From positions 809,057 to 873,056 of the forward strand of contig CP047918.1 in assembly GCA_010202265.1 (NCBI GenBank): a DNA stretch of 64,000 nucleotides, in the 5' to 3' direction. The number at the start of each line of letters is the position of its first letter. The stretch's first letter is position 1. The position numbers and the translations under genes are program-made. This document shows, one piece after another, positions 8,944 through 17,216 of this stretch. The notes under the pieces were generated by a model. The model made no database searches and had not been told where the DNA came from. It worked only from the letters and a program-made list of their open reading frames with translations. Source of the DNA: Candidatus Saccharibacteria bacterium oral taxon 955. GTDB taxonomy: Bacteria; Patescibacteriota; Saccharimonadia; Saccharimonadales; Saccharimonadaceae.

Positions 8944-10427
8944 TTGATTTCTTTCTCTATCTTGGTAAGGTTTTCTTTTATCTTCACTTCTAGCTCGCGA
9001 CTTTTCGCAAATTGCTCTTCCAGCTCAGCCGTCAGTCTGGCAAATTTCTCGGCGAACGGCTCATCGTCTTCCTCGGCCTCTTCGACACCAACGTAACGAC
9101 CGGGTGTCAGTACGTAATCATGCTGCTTGATTTCTTCTAGATCAGCGACTTTACAGAAACCTGGCTGATCAGTGTAATCCGCACTAGCAGTTTTATAATC
9201 ATGATATGTCTTCACCACCCGAGCAATGTCTTCTTCGGTCAGCTCGCGGTTGCGGCGGGTGACCATTTTGCCCAAATTTCGCCCATCGATGAACAGCACT
9301 TTGCCGTGACGATTGGTACGATCACGCGACACAAACCACAAGCAGCACGGTATGGCTACGTTGAAAAACAGTTGGCTCGGCAGCGTGACGATAGCGTCAA
9401 CCATATCATTGAGTACTAGCTGCTTGCGGATATCACCTTCACCGCCAGTTTGGCTGCTCATACTGCCGTTTGCCAGCACAAAGCCCGCCGTACCGCACGG
9501 GCTCAAATGGTGAATCATATGTTGAATCCAAGCAAAGTTGGCGTTACCCTTTGGCGGCAGACCATACTTCCAGCGCGGGTCAGCCTGCAAATGTTCTTGA
9601 CCCCAGTCGCTAATATTAAACGGCGGATTAGCCAAGATATAATCAGCTTTTAAGTCGGGAAGCTGATCGTCCATCAGAGTGTCGCCGCGTTTGATATTCG
9701 CGTCAATTCCCCGAATTGCCATGTTCATTTTAGCGAGTCGCCAAGTGGTTTCGTTCAATTCCTGACCATACACCGCGATATCGCTAACGCGGCCTGCATG
9801 CTCCTCGACAAATTTCTCGCTCCAGACGAACATACCGCCACTACCGCAACATGGGTCATACACACGCCCGCTGTACGGCTCAAGCATTTCTACCAGCAAC
9901 TTCACGATGGAACGCGGCGTGTAGAATTCACCGCCGTGCTTACCCTCACTGTCAGCAAACATACCCATAAAATATTCGTAGACTTGACCAAGTAAATCTT
10001 TGGAACTGGCAGTATCAAATTTAATATTTGTAAATAAATCGATGAGCTCGCCCAAGCGGCGTTTATCCAGAGCTTCGCGAGCATAATTTTTCGGCAAAAC
10101 ACCCTTCAAACTTTGATTGTCGCGTTCAATTGCCTCCATGGCACTGTCAACTAGCACGCCAATTTCTGGCTGCTTGGCACTCGCCACGAGGTACTCCCAG
10201 CGAGCCTCTTTGGGAATCCAAAAAACATTCTCCGCCAGATACCAATCCCGGTCTTCTGGATCATAATTGTCATCAACCGCCGCCTGGTACTGCGCCGAAA
10301 ATGCATCTGAAACATATTTCAGAAAAATTAGCCCAAGCACCACATATTTATAATCCGACGAGTTGATATTACCCCGTAATTTATCTGCCGCAGCCCACAA
10401 CTGCTTTTCAAGTTCCCTCGTATTCAT
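8940..10427 (-). CDS. hsdM: Type I DNA adenine methyltransferase subunit (HsdM)
   Basis: The 495-aa protein carries the helical N-terminal HsdM domain (residues 1-150) and an N6-adenine methylase domain. AdoMet motif I is DPCCGSG (191-197) and the catalytic motif is NPPF (267-270). It transfers a methyl group to adenine in the site chosen by HsdS and also forms the core of the restriction complex. The C-terminus is coiled-coil-like. The gene opens the operon. TATAAT at 10439-10434 lies only 6 nt before the ATG and no SD is visible, so the mRNA is probably leaderless. Confidence 0.96.
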   Translation of the reverse strand: MNTRELEKQLWAAADKLRGNINSSDYKYVVLGLIFLKYVSDAFSAQYQAAVDDNYDPEDRDWYLAENVFWIPKEARWEYLVASAKQPEIGVLVDSAMEAIERDNQSLKGVLPKNYAREALDKRRLGELIDLFTNIKFDTASSKDLLGQVYEYFMGMFADSEGKHGGEFYTPRSIVKLLVEMLEPYSGRVYDPCCGSGGMFVWSEKFVEEHAGRVSDIAVYGQELNETTWRLAKMNMAIRGIDANIKRGDTLMDDQLPDLKADYILANPPFNISDWGQEHLQADPRWKYGLPPKGNANFAWIQHMIHHLSPCGTAGFVLANGSMSSQTGGEGDIRKQLVLNDMVDAIVTLPSQLFFNVAIPCCLWFVSRDRTNRHGKVLFIDGRNLGKMVTRRNRELTEEDIARVVKTYHDYKTASADYTDQPGFCKVADLEEIKQHDYVLTPGRYVGVEEAEEDDEPFAEKFARLTAELEEQFAKSRELEVKIKENLTKIEKEIK

Positions 10428-10433
10428 AGATAG

Positions 10434-10439
10434 ATTATA
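10434..10439 (-). promoter_or_regulatory. -10 element of the R-M operon
   Basis: TATAAT 6 nt before the hsdM ATG with no SD between them. It is a good example of the leaderless pattern seen across the window. Confidence 0.7.
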
Positions 10440-10456
10440 TCAGATTTGGGGGTCAT

Positions 10457-11110
10457 CTACTCTGGGTGCAGCAGACTTTTGTAGTCAGTTTTCGTAACAA
10501 TAATATGATCATTAAGCGTAATGCCAAGCAGTTTTCCCGCTTCCATTAGCCTGCTGGTAACATCTTTATCAGCCTGACTGGCCTCCAAACTCCCACTCGG
10601 ATGATTATGCGCCACGACAATGTTGGCAGCACGGTCGGCGATGGCGTCGGCGAAGACCTCGCGCGGGTGCACCAGGCTGGCGGTCAGCGTGCCGATAGTC
10701 ACCACCCGCTTGGCGATCAAACGATTCGCACCATCCAGCGTCAGGCAGACAAAGTATTCCTGCTTTTTGTCGCGAATGTCGGCCAGTAGCTCAACGGCTT
10801 TTTCTGGGCTATCAATGATCGGCTGGTCGCTATCCAGCAAATACCGCCGCGCCAGTTCCAAGCTCGCCAAAATCACTGGGATTTTTGCTTCACCCAAACC
10901 AACCACGCCACGCAGATCATCATACAAAACATCACCGCCTTTTTGACGCACAATTTTCAGCACTTCGAGCGCAATCTTACCAACATCGGCCCGAGCATTG
11001 CCGCTGCCAATAACCGCCATCAACAGCTCCAAGTCGCTCAGCCGCGCCGCGCCATAACGCGCTAGTTTCTCGCGGGGACGGTCGTTGGGATGACGATCAG
11101 ACAACCTCAT
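10457..11110 (-). CDS. radC: RadC/JAB-domain protein
   Basis: The protein has an N-terminal helix-hairpin-helix-like part (LARYGAARLSDLELL...GLGEAKIPVILA) and a C-terminal JAB/MPN+ metalloprotease-like domain with the metal-binding signature HNHPSGSLEASQAD. Despite the name, a DNA-repair role for RadC is not established. An ATG 24 nt upstream (11134) is also in frame, but the start at 11110 (MRLSDRHP) fits RadC proteins and lies 6 nt after TATACT (11122-11117), giving a leaderless message. It follows the R-M operon start in the same direction and ends 29 nt before it. RadC genes often travel with accessory DNA. Confidence 0.92.
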   Translation of the reverse strand: MRLSDRHPNDRPREKLARYGAARLSDLELLMAVIGSGNARADVGKIALEVLKIVRQKGGDVLYDDLRGVVGLGEAKIPVILASLELARRYLLDSDQPIIDSPEKAVELLADIRDKKQEYFVCLTLDGANRLIAKRVVTIGTLTASLVHPREVFADAIADRAANIVVAHNHPSGSLEASQADKDVTSRLMEAGKLLGITLNDHIIVTKTDYKSLLHPE

Positions 11111-11259
11111 GATCAAAGTATACCAAAAGGACAATACCTAGAATCAAAAAATAAAGATAGGATTATACACAAGATTTAGAATAATAAGGGCCCTACGACA
11201 CCACATTTAGGCGATCCAAAACTAATCAGCTATTTGTTACAGAATATTTATTACCAGTT

Positions 11260-12273
11260 CTAAGATGAGCGACTTTCAGTAAATGGGACAATCAACACAA
11301 ACTCCGCACCAGCCGACAAGCGGCTTTTGACGTGAATCGTGTAGCCGCAGCGATCCGCTAACGACTTAGCAATCGCCAACCCCAAACCGTGACCCGACAC
11401 GCCAGTCCGCGTCCGCGCCGTGTCTGCCTGGTAAAATCGCTCAAAAATATGCTTTTGATCAGCCGGCGCGATACCTGGACCGTTATCTTTAACGATGAAT
11501 TCAAGTGTATTTTTGCGAGACCTCACGCAGAGGTTAATTTTACCAACCTTTGATGGTACATACTTTACGGCATTGTCTACTAAGATCGCTAGAATTTGGC
11601 GAACCGTATCTGTCTGAAGCGCAATCTCCTGACTGGATCGCTGTTCATCATATATTAATTTCACTTTTTTTGCCTGTGCAACAGGCGTAAACCGAGCAAC
11701 CACCTCCTCAACAAGTACGGAGGGATTGGAAAACTCTAGGTCTTGCGTGACACTCTCCGACTTCGCCAAATCAAGCAGTGAATTACTGAGCTCAGTCAAC
11801 TTCTTTATTTCTGCAACGTTTTGACCCAAAACCTGACGTGCTTTTTTGTCAGTTAGGGTTGGCTTTCTAAGTGCTACTTCGTTGTTGAGCAGTAGAGCTG
11901 ATAGTGGAGTTCTCAATTCATGACTAGCATCAGACACAAATTGTGCTTGCTGCTCGATTGACCGCTCGATCGGCACTAGAGTTTTCCGTGCCAATAGCAG
12001 ACTCAACCAATAGCCGATCAGTAATAACGCAAGATTTAGTGTTACGAGTGACACAATGACCGACCAGCGTGTTTCACTATTGCGTCGCTCTAAACGATGG
12101 GTAAACTGATCCTCAAAAAGTATCAACGACTGCTGATTATTTTCACCTGGCGGCAACGGACGATCTAATTGTACGGAAGTGATAGCATAAATAATCACAC
12201 TAAACACCAGCGACAACGTCATGATCACCGTCAAATAACTCAACGCCAACCGTCTGACGCGCTGCTGTTTCAT
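11260..12273 (-). CDS. Sensor histidine kinase
   Basis: The 337-aa membrane kinase has two transmembrane helices (about 10-31 and 70-94) around a short extracytoplasmic loop of about 38 residues, too small for a classical ligand domain. A HisKA domain follows, with the phosphorylated His118 in SDASHELRTPL. The HATPase domain has DNAVKY (N box), DNGPGIAP, ERFYQAD (F box) and GHGLGLAIAK (G2). It should phosphorylate the response regulator directly upstream; start and stop overlap as ATGA. The short sensor loop suggests envelope stress or a partner protein as the signal, which the sequence does not settle. Confidence 0.94.
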   Translation of the reverse strand: MKQQRVRRLALSYLTVIMTLSLVFSVIIYAITSVQLDRPLPPGENNQQSLILFEDQFTHRLERRNSETRWSVIVSLVTLNLALLLIGYWLSLLLARKTLVPIERSIEQQAQFVSDASHELRTPLSALLLNNEVALRKPTLTDKKARQVLGQNVAEIKKLTELSNSLLDLAKSESVTQDLEFSNPSVLVEEVVARFTPVAQAKKVKLIYDEQRSSQEIALQTDTVRQILAILVDNAVKYVPSKVGKINLCVRSRKNTLEFIVKDNGPGIAPADQKHIFERFYQADTARTRTGVSGHGLGLAIAKSLADRCGYTIHVKSRLSAGAEFVLIVPFTESRSS

Positions 12274-12944
12274 GATTTATCCTCCAGCTTGTAGCCAAAG
12301 CCTGGGACGGTGTGGATCAATTTTGAGCCGAATGGTTTATCGATTTTTCGGCGCAAAAACATAACGAATAATTCAACATTGTTAGGCAAGACATCTGCAT
12401 CAAAATCCCACACGTGCGAGATAATCTGCTCTTTGGACAGGACCTTGCCGGCGTTACGCATCAGATATTCCAAGACAGCATATTCTTTGGCGGTTAGGCT
12501 AATTTCCTCTGAGGCACGCATCACCTTTTTCAAACTCGGATCAAGCATCAAATCACCAACCCGCAAAATTTCTTCCAACTTCTCGTTTGGACGGCGCAGC
12601 AACGCACGAAGACGCGCCAATAACACCTCAAAACTAAACGGCTTCGCCAAATAATCATCAGCGCCCACGTCCAAGCCTTCGACAATATCCCGCTCGGCAT
12701 CGCGTGCTGTCAACATTAAAATCGGCGTCTGATTACCGTCTTTACGCAGTACCCGGCACACTTCATAGCCATTCATTTCCGGCAGCATCACATCAAGAAT
12801 AATTACATCATAGTCGTCCGCCGTCGCCGTTCGATACCCCTCGTCGCCATCATGTGCCACATCAACCGCATAGGCTTCATCTTCCAAGCCTTCCTTCAGC
12901 GACTGGGCAATCGCCACGTCATCTTCTACTAGTAAAATTCTCAT
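12270..12944 (-). CDS. OmpR/PhoB-family response regulator
   Basis: The 224-aa protein has a receiver domain with acidic pocket EDD (7-9), phospho-acceptor Asp51 in VIILDVMLPE and Lys101 in LAKPFS. A winged-helix DNA-binding domain follows (residues 126-220, ending RKIDKPFGSKLIHTVPGFGYKL). It is paired with the kinase whose start overlaps its stop. GATAAT lies 6 nt before the ATG at 12944, consistent with a leaderless transcript. Target genes cannot be told from the window. Confidence 0.95.
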   Translation of the reverse strand: MRILLVEDDVAIAQSLKEGLEDEAYAVDVAHDGDEGYRTATADDYDVIILDVMLPEMNGYEVCRVLRKDGNQTPILMLTARDAERDIVEGLDVGADDYLAKPFSFEVLLARLRALLRRPNEKLEEILRVGDLMLDPSLKKVMRASEEISLTAKEYAVLEYLMRNAGKVLSKEQIISHVWDFDADVLPNNVELFVMFLRRKIDKPFGSKLIHTVPGFGYKLEDKS

Positions 12945-13021
12945 TAGCTAATTATCCTCTTTTTTCAACTTTAGCACAGGCATCTGAAAAATTGCTTAAA
13001 AGCACCCTGATCAAAAGCCGC

Positions 13022-14014
13022 TTAGTCGTCACAACGAATGATAATTTTAGAGTTATCTCCCGCTACAACCCGGCACTTGCCGCCGACAGGATACGTAAAC
13101 TTCGGGTCAGTGTGACCAAAATCCAGATTGACCACCACTGGAATCGTGGGATCGATATTTTTCGAAAGGATGATATCGCTAACCATATCGTCAGTCGCCC
13201 GAGATTCGCCCTGAAAACGCCCCACTAGAATTGCTTTCACCCGACAAAAAAATGGCTGCTGCATCAATGCCTGCACGTGACGCTCAAACGTTTCGGGAAT
13301 TGAATCATAGCTATCGTCTTCAATACACAAAATAATATCGCCTTCAATTTTCGGAAAATATTCCGTACCATTCAACAAGTTTAGACTACACAAATTGCCG
13401 CCAATCATTACGCCTTCAGCCGACCCGCTCTGCACGACTCGCGGTCCATTATTTTCCAAAGCTTGACGCGGCGAAACTTCGTCATAATTCCACGGAAAAT
13501 CATAAAATGTTTCCGATTGCTGAACGACAAACTCTGCCGGCTGATCTGCAAACAAACACCGCCGAAAATATTCCAACGAATAATTAGCTTCTGACGGCAA
13601 ACCAAAACAATAGAAATTCGGCATCGCATAAGTCACCAACCCAGTTTTTGCCAAAATCGCGTGATTAAGAACGGTAATATCAGAAAAGCCACCAAAGATC
13701 TTCGGATTATCTTTAATAATTTGCCAGTCAATTCTACCAAGCAACTGGTTGGAATTAAATCTGCCAATCGCCGCCAAAACACACTTCACGTTTTCGTCCA
13801 TAAATGCTTCGTGCAAATCCTCAACCTTCTCGTCGTCCGTCGGACAACCTCGCTGACTCCGAGAAAAAGCATTTTTACTAAACGAAACTTTTAGTCCAAG
13901 TGATTCTAACGCCGCTTTCGCCCGATCTAAAACTCTTTCGTCAATATCACTCGCCGAACGCGCCGGCGCAACTATTCTCACTTCATCACCTGGCTTTAAT
14001 TTATCTGGTATCAT
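13022..14014 (-). CDS. Peptidase S66 family hydrolase (LD-carboxypeptidase / MccF-like)
   Basis: The 330-aa protein shows the S66 catalytic triad: nucleophile Ser111 in FGGFSDIT, Glu232 in LCIEDDS and His301 in LDFGHTDPKFTYPVG. The family contains murein LD-carboxypeptidases and MccF, which hydrolyses microcin C and related aminoacyl-nucleotides. The overall sequence (GGNLCSLNLLNGTEYFP, H/DPKFTYPVGG) looks closer to the MccF side, which I judge from memory. Unlike most genes nearby it has a clear SD (AGGAAAGG about 6 nt before ATG) and a long leader holding a His-rich peptide and an attenuator, so its expression probably rises when tRNA-His is uncharged. Cytoplasmic: no signal peptide. Confidence 0.9.
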   Translation of the reverse strand: MIPDKLKPGDEVRIVAPARSASDIDERVLDRAKAALESLGLKVSFSKNAFSRSQRGCPTDDEKVEDLHEAFMDENVKCVLAAIGRFNSNQLLGRIDWQIIKDNPKIFGGFSDITVLNHAILAKTGLVTYAMPNFYCFGLPSEANYSLEYFRRCLFADQPAEFVVQQSETFYDFPWNYDEVSPRQALENNGPRVVQSGSAEGVMIGGNLCSLNLLNGTEYFPKIEGDIILCIEDDSYDSIPETFERHVQALMQQPFFCRVKAILVGRFQGESRATDDMVSDIILSKNIDPTIPVVVNLDFGHTDPKFTYPVGGKCRVVAGDNSKIIIRCDD

Positions 14015-14042
14015 ACATTTCCTTTCCTAAAATTAATCAATC

Positions 14043-14105
14043 AAAAAACCTCCCGCAGGAGGCATAAAACAGCAACAAAACACCTCCTGCTTACACGTGG
14101 AGATG
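14043..14105 (-). promoter_or_regulatory. Histidine-type transcription attenuator
   Basis: Three mutually exclusive hairpins can form in the leader (minus strand). Segment 1 (14105-14099, within His11-Leu12-His13 codons) pairs with segment 2 (14087-14081): CATCTCC/GGAGGTG. Segment 2 (14090-14083, GCAGGAGG) pairs perfectly over 8 bp with segment 3 (14062-14055, CCTCCTGC): the antiterminator. Segment 3 (14062-14058) pairs with segment 4 (14053-14049), CCTCC/GGAGG with loop TGCG, followed by T6 (14048-14043): the terminator. A ribosome stalled on His codons would cover segment 1 and favour 2:3, allowing read-through into the S66 gene. Confidence 0.82.
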
Positions 14106-14135
14106 ATGGTGATGTTGTGAAAATAATTTCGTCAT
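14091..14135 (-). CDS. Histidine-rich leader peptide (14 aa)
   Basis: A 14-codon frame reads MTKLFSQHHHHLHV and stops one base before the antiterminator stem. Five of its last seven codons are His (CAT CAC CAT CAT, then CTC, CAC). The layout is that of hisL-type leader peptides of his-operon attenuators. The ATG at 14135 lies 7 nt after TATAAT (14148-14143), so the leader message itself is probably leaderless. Its role would be to sense charged tRNA-His by ribosome stalling rather than to act as a peptide. Confidence 0.82.
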   Translation of the reverse strand: MTKLFSQHHHHLHV

Positions 14136-14142
14136 ATAAGAT

Positions 14143-14148
14143 ATTATA
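14143..14148 (-). promoter_or_regulatory. -10 element of the leader/S66 transcript
   Basis: TATAAT on the minus strand, 7 nt before the leader-peptide ATG and starting 12 bases past the stop of the HAD gene. No clear -35 hexamer is seen. Confidence 0.7.
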
Positions 14149-14159
14149 CCAAAGTTAAT

Positions 14160-14699
14160 TTAACGATAAGACAGATCCGTAACATTATCAATAACCTGCA
14201 CATCGTCTGGTAATGGTACAGACTGCTTGCAATAGTCGTTTTTTATGAAAAAACTGTTTACCCCAGCGTTAATGCCAGCTTCGTAATCATAATAGTAGCT
14301 GTCGCCGACCATATATACATTTCTAGCATCAAGATTAAAATCTCGTACGATATCTCGTATCACATACGTTTTGCCATTTCTATCGCTACCGTCCGAACAG
14401 AAAAATCCATCAACAAACCTCTTGATATTAAGATTAACGATCTTGGCTTTCAACTCTTCAAGTGCTTCTGGTCCTGGGACAGGGTGGGCTGAAACAATAA
14501 ATATTTTATATCCGCAAGCCCGAAGATTTTTCAGGAAATCATACACGCCATCGACTAAGCTTAAGTTGTTATGGCTATGTTTCTCAACCTGATCACCTTT
14601 ATAGATACTATCTGGCCGGGAATTTTTATCCGCGCCAGTAGGCCGCCAAAGCGTACCGTCACCATCAAAAATTACTGCTTTTGTGTTATTTTTATTCAT
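14160..14699 (-). CDS. HAD-superfamily hydrolase
   Basis: The roughly 179-aa protein has the four HAD motifs: DGDGT (nucleophile Asp, acid/base Asp) near the N-terminus, Ser in FIVSAHP, Lys in NGKTYVI and the acidic GDSYYYDYEAG. The cap is small, as in the IIIA/class III-like phosphatases. Its substrate cannot be told; a small phosphorylated metabolite is likely. An upstream in-frame TTG (14708) is possible, but ATG at 14699 gives the usual short N-terminus before motif I. It lies just upstream of the S66 gene but that gene has its own promoter, so co-regulation is uncertain. Confidence 0.88.
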   Translation of the reverse strand: MNKNNTKAVIFDGDGTLWRPTGADKNSRPDSIYKGDQVEKHSHNNLSLVDGVYDFLKNLRACGYKIFIVSAHPVPGPEALEELKAKIVNLNIKRFVDGFFCSDGSDRNGKTYVIRDIVRDFNLDARNVYMVGDSYYYDYEAGINAGVNSFFIKNDYCKQSVPLPDDVQVIDNVTDLSYR

Positions 14700-14727
14700 G
14701 CTGTTCAATCTGTAAAATTCGCATAAC

Positions 14728-15261
14728 CTACCCCAGCATCTCGCCTAATCTGTCGAATGTTCGCCCATTGCGAATAGTGATCAGTGGGTAAAACTTTTCT
14801 TTCATTAGTAACTTATGGTATGAGGTACGCAAAAATTCTTTCTCCGTATACTTACCCCAAAAGACTGCCTTTTTGCCAAAATGAACAACCTCATCATGAA
14901 GCGGCATTTGGCTAATCCTATCTTTCATATTCTCAGGGTCAACATCATCGGTATAGAATAATACATCTTTCCGCGCCAGAGGCTGGTACCACCACTCTGG
15001 TAGACCAGACACTTCACCTAAATACTCTTCTTTCGTCAAAATGACGTGTTTGATGGTAAACGGAAAACGCTCCAATATGCCAGCAACATTCTCTTTGATT
15101 GTCGTCAGGCCATCATCAGTATCAAATATGACATTACCGCTATTGATATACGTAACAACATCCTGATACCCCAACCCTTCGAGGCTTGCCGTAAGGTCGT
15201 TCATCGAGACTTTATTTTTACCGCCAACATTGATACCCCGGAGCAACAGGATATATCTCAT
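14728..15261 (-). CDS. DUF1697 family protein
   Basis: The protein (about 177 aa) starts MRYILLLRGINVGGKNKVSM, the signature opening of DUF1697, and keeps YINSGNVIFD and the middle KDVLFYTDD segment. The family has no established function. The frame is open upstream to 15366, but the extra 35 residues derive from a degenerate copy of the winged-helix gene at 16876, so the true start is ATG at 15261. TATACT lies 7 nt upstream (leaderless) and sits at the edge of that relic, so the promoter borders the duplicated segment. Confidence 0.9.
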   Translation of the reverse strand: MRYILLLRGINVGGKNKVSMNDLTASLEGLGYQDVVTYINSGNVIFDTDDGLTTIKENVAGILERFPFTIKHVILTKEEYLGEVSGLPEWWYQPLARKDVLFYTDDVDPENMKDRISQMPLHDEVVHFGKKAVFWGKYTEKEFLRTSYHKLLMKEKFYPLITIRNGRTFDRLGEMLG

Positions 15262-15274
15262 ACTCTTTAGTATA

Positions 15275-15378
15275 CTATCGCCTGCGCTTCCGGCCAAATG
15301 CGCTGCACTAGCGCCGCGCGTAGTTAGGCGCACCCAAGCGTCACCGTACACCCGGTTGATTGCCATCAGTCCTTAGAC
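15275..15378 (-). pseudogene. Relic copy of the 3' end of the 16876-17148 gene
   Basis: About 104 bases are clearly similar (I estimate around 80 %, with a small gap) to 16884-16988, in the same orientation. Both encode YGDAWVRLT followed by RG. Only the last third of the winged-helix gene is present. The two copies act as imperfect direct repeats bracketing the TetR/reductase cassette. Confidence 0.78.
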
Positions 15379-15416
15379 ATCACGAATCTACCAACAGCCA
15401 CTCAGCCACTCTTCTA

Positions 15417-15478
15417 TTGACACAATAATCATAATTCGATACGATATGAATGAATATAAAAAGTTATTCATTCATATC
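15417..15478 (+). promoter_or_regulatory. Promoter and palindromic operator of the tetR gene
   Basis: TTGACA (15417-15422), a 17-nt spacer and TACGAT (15440-15445) form the promoter. GATATGAATGAATA (15443-15456) and its exact reverse complement (15465-15478) form a 14-bp perfect inverted repeat with an 8-nt spacer, overlapping the -10 and the start site. This is the typical position for an autorepressing TetR-family operator. Confidence 0.85.
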
Positions 15479-15503
15479 ACTAACATGAAGGAGGTCACCA
15501 GCG

Positions 15504-16070
15504 TTGGACAAAAGACAAGCATTAAAAACAGCTGCCTATGATGTCTTCTCAAAAAAGGGATATAAGAAGGCCGGTATCTCAGAAATTGCTAAACGTGCTG
15601 GGTTAGCAGTCGGTTCTTTTTACAACTACTACGACGGCAAAGAAACTATCTTTCTGGATGTGTACGTTGAAGAAAACAATCGCATTCGCCAAGCGATGAT
15701 GGACGACATTGATTGGCAGCAGGATTTGGTTGAGCTTGTGAGGCAGATTTTTGAACAGTCACGAAGCCTCGTTTCGTCCAACAAAATTCTGGCGGAATGG
15801 CATAATCCAGCCGTCTCTCGCACACTACGTGGTTATTATTCTTCAGGTAAGGGTAAAGCTACGAACACCTTCCATCAATTTTTGGTCGAGACCTTTACTG
15901 GTCGCATGGTAGCAGAAGGATATTCAGAGGAAAAGATTCAGAATATTTTACAGGTTTATAATTTGTTTTACTACATGGATATACATATCACTGAAGGCGA
16001 TTTTCCAGGTATCAGTAGGACGCTGGAAATACTTGCCACTAACTTTGTTAAAGGTATTTTTACATCATGA
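15504..16070 (+). CDS. TetR-family transcriptional regulator
   Basis: The 188-aa protein has a TetR N-terminal helix-turn-helix: TAAYDVFSKKGYKKAGISEIAKRAGLAVGSFYNYYDGKETIF (split here only by domain: residues 8-50). A helical ligand-binding domain follows. The start is TTG at 15504, preceded by AAGGAGGT with 7 nt spacing, a strong Firmicutes-like SD that contrasts with the leaderless genes around it. It probably represses itself and the overlapping reductase gene through the palindrome at 15443-15478. The ligand is unknown. The signals suggest acquisition from a Firmicute. Confidence 0.9.
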   Translation: MDKRQALKTAAYDVFSKKGYKKAGISEIAKRAGLAVGSFYNYYDGKETIFLDVYVEENNRIRQAMMDDIDWQQDLVELVRQIFEQSRSLVSSNKILAEWHNPAVSRTLRGYYSSGKGKATNTFHQFLVETFTGRMVAEGYSEEKIQNILQVYNLFYYMDIHITEGDFPGISRTLEILATNFVKGIFTS

Positions 16071-16840
16071 AAAGGAGTAAAAAAATGGTAATCATCGTTA
16101 TATCTATTCTTACAGTTATAGGCCTTGCCACTTGGGGTGTCATCGCCTACTTAGGGAAAGGCCAAACGTTATCGGTCAAATCTATCGAAAACCCTAGCGG
16201 AGACCTTCATGTCATTCGCCTAGCAAAGCCTGATACTATGACATGGAAGGCGGGCTCTTATGCCAAGATCACGCTACCCAGTACGGCATCTGGTGGTGGA
16301 AAGAGTGATCATAAGGGCGAACAGACAAGCCGTTGGCTGAGTATCGCCTCTAGTCCTGAGGATAATGAAATTATTATCCTAACCCACAATAGCGGTAGTC
16401 CTTATAAAAAAGCTTTGACTAGCCTACCAGCAGGTAGTCAGGTCAAGATGAGTTGGCTGGAACCTTCTTTGTCAGTTACAGACGGTAACGAGCCACTGGT
16501 TTGCTTCGCGTCTGATGTCGGTATCTCAGCAATACGACCAATTGTCAGGCAGTGGGCCGGTAAACGCCCTGTCATTCTCTATCACCTAGACAAGGGAGTA
16601 AAGGTCTTTGACAAGGAACTCTCAGAGCTAGCAAACAAAACAGCCAATATGACTTATGAGACCAGTGCTAGCCTTTCTCAAAGCCAAGAACGCTTCAAGC
16701 AGGCGATTGATAGATATGGCAACAAGGCTCAATATCTCGTGGCAGGACAGCCCGACGATGTGAAAACGATGAAGAAACTCCTTGGAGACAACGCTATGCA
16801 TGATAACGTCAAATCAAGTACTTTTCGGGGGTTGAAGTAG
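16067..16840 (+). CDS. Membrane-anchored ferredoxin-reductase-like flavoprotein
   Basis: The 257-aa protein has one N-terminal membrane helix (about 7-29) and then an FNR-like fold. The FAD-binding motif is RWLSIASSP and an NAD(P)-binding segment CFASDVGISAIRPIVRQW follows. A VAGQPDDVKTMKKLL segment near the end matches the FNR C-terminal region. No [2Fe-2S] ligands are present, so the electron acceptor is unknown. It overlaps the tetR stop (ATGA at 16067), so both form one operon controlled by the regulator. A redox or quinone/disulfide stress role is plausible but not shown. Confidence 0.8.
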   Translation: MKRSKKMVIIVISILTVIGLATWGVIAYLGKGQTLSVKSIENPSGDLHVIRLAKPDTMTWKAGSYAKITLPSTASGGGKSDHKGEQTSRWLSIASSPEDNEIIILTHNSGSPYKKALTSLPAGSQVKMSWLEPSLSVTDGNEPLVCFASDVGISAIRPIVRQWAGKRPVILYHLDKGVKVFDKELSELANKTANMTYETSASLSQSQERFKQAIDRYGNKAQYLVAGQPDDVKTMKKLLGDNAMHDNVKSSTFRGLK

Positions 16841-16875
16841 TCAATATGACTGTATGAGTTGCCGATAGGTGATAC

Positions 16876-17148
16876 TTAGACAGCTATCGCCTGAGCTTCC
16901 GGCCAAATTCGCTGTACCAGCCGCTTGCCGCGCATGGTTAGTCGCACCCAAGCGTCACCATAGGCTTGGTCGATTGCCATCAGTCCTTTTCGGCGTAAGT
17001 CTGTCAACACGTTCATCACCGTCCTGCGCGGCATTCCCATCTGCGCCGCCAGTGAGTCTGCTCCATCGCCACCATCTTCGTACACCTGCTGCAATACCAG
17101 CGCTTCGTTGGTTGTTAGGTTAATCTCTTTTACTTGCGTTTTGCTCAT
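16876..17148 (-). CDS. Small winged-helix DNA-binding protein
   Basis: The 90-aa protein has a MarR/DprA-WH-like helix-turn-helix: NEALVLQQVYEDGGDGADSL, AAQMGMPRRTVMNVLTDL and a wing RRKGLMAIDQAYGDAWVRL. The SD AAAGAAAGGG lies about 7 nt before the ATG. No ligand domain is present, so it acts as a small regulator or as part of a DNA-bound complex. Its last third is duplicated at 15275-15378. Target genes are unknown. Confidence 0.75.
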   Translation of the reverse strand: MSKTQVKEINLTTNEALVLQQVYEDGGDGADSLAAQMGMPRRTVMNVLTDLRRKGLMAIDQAYGDAWVRLTMRGKRLVQRIWPEAQAIAV

Positions 17149-17216
17149 AATAACCCTTTCTTTTAGCGATATTTTGATAATACGCTGACGATCTTTAAAA
17201 ACGCTGTAAAAGTCTA

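Noticed and set aside
15262-15366. N-terminal extension of the DUF1697 protein
   Set aside because: It is derived from a relic of another gene; the family begins at ATG 15261.
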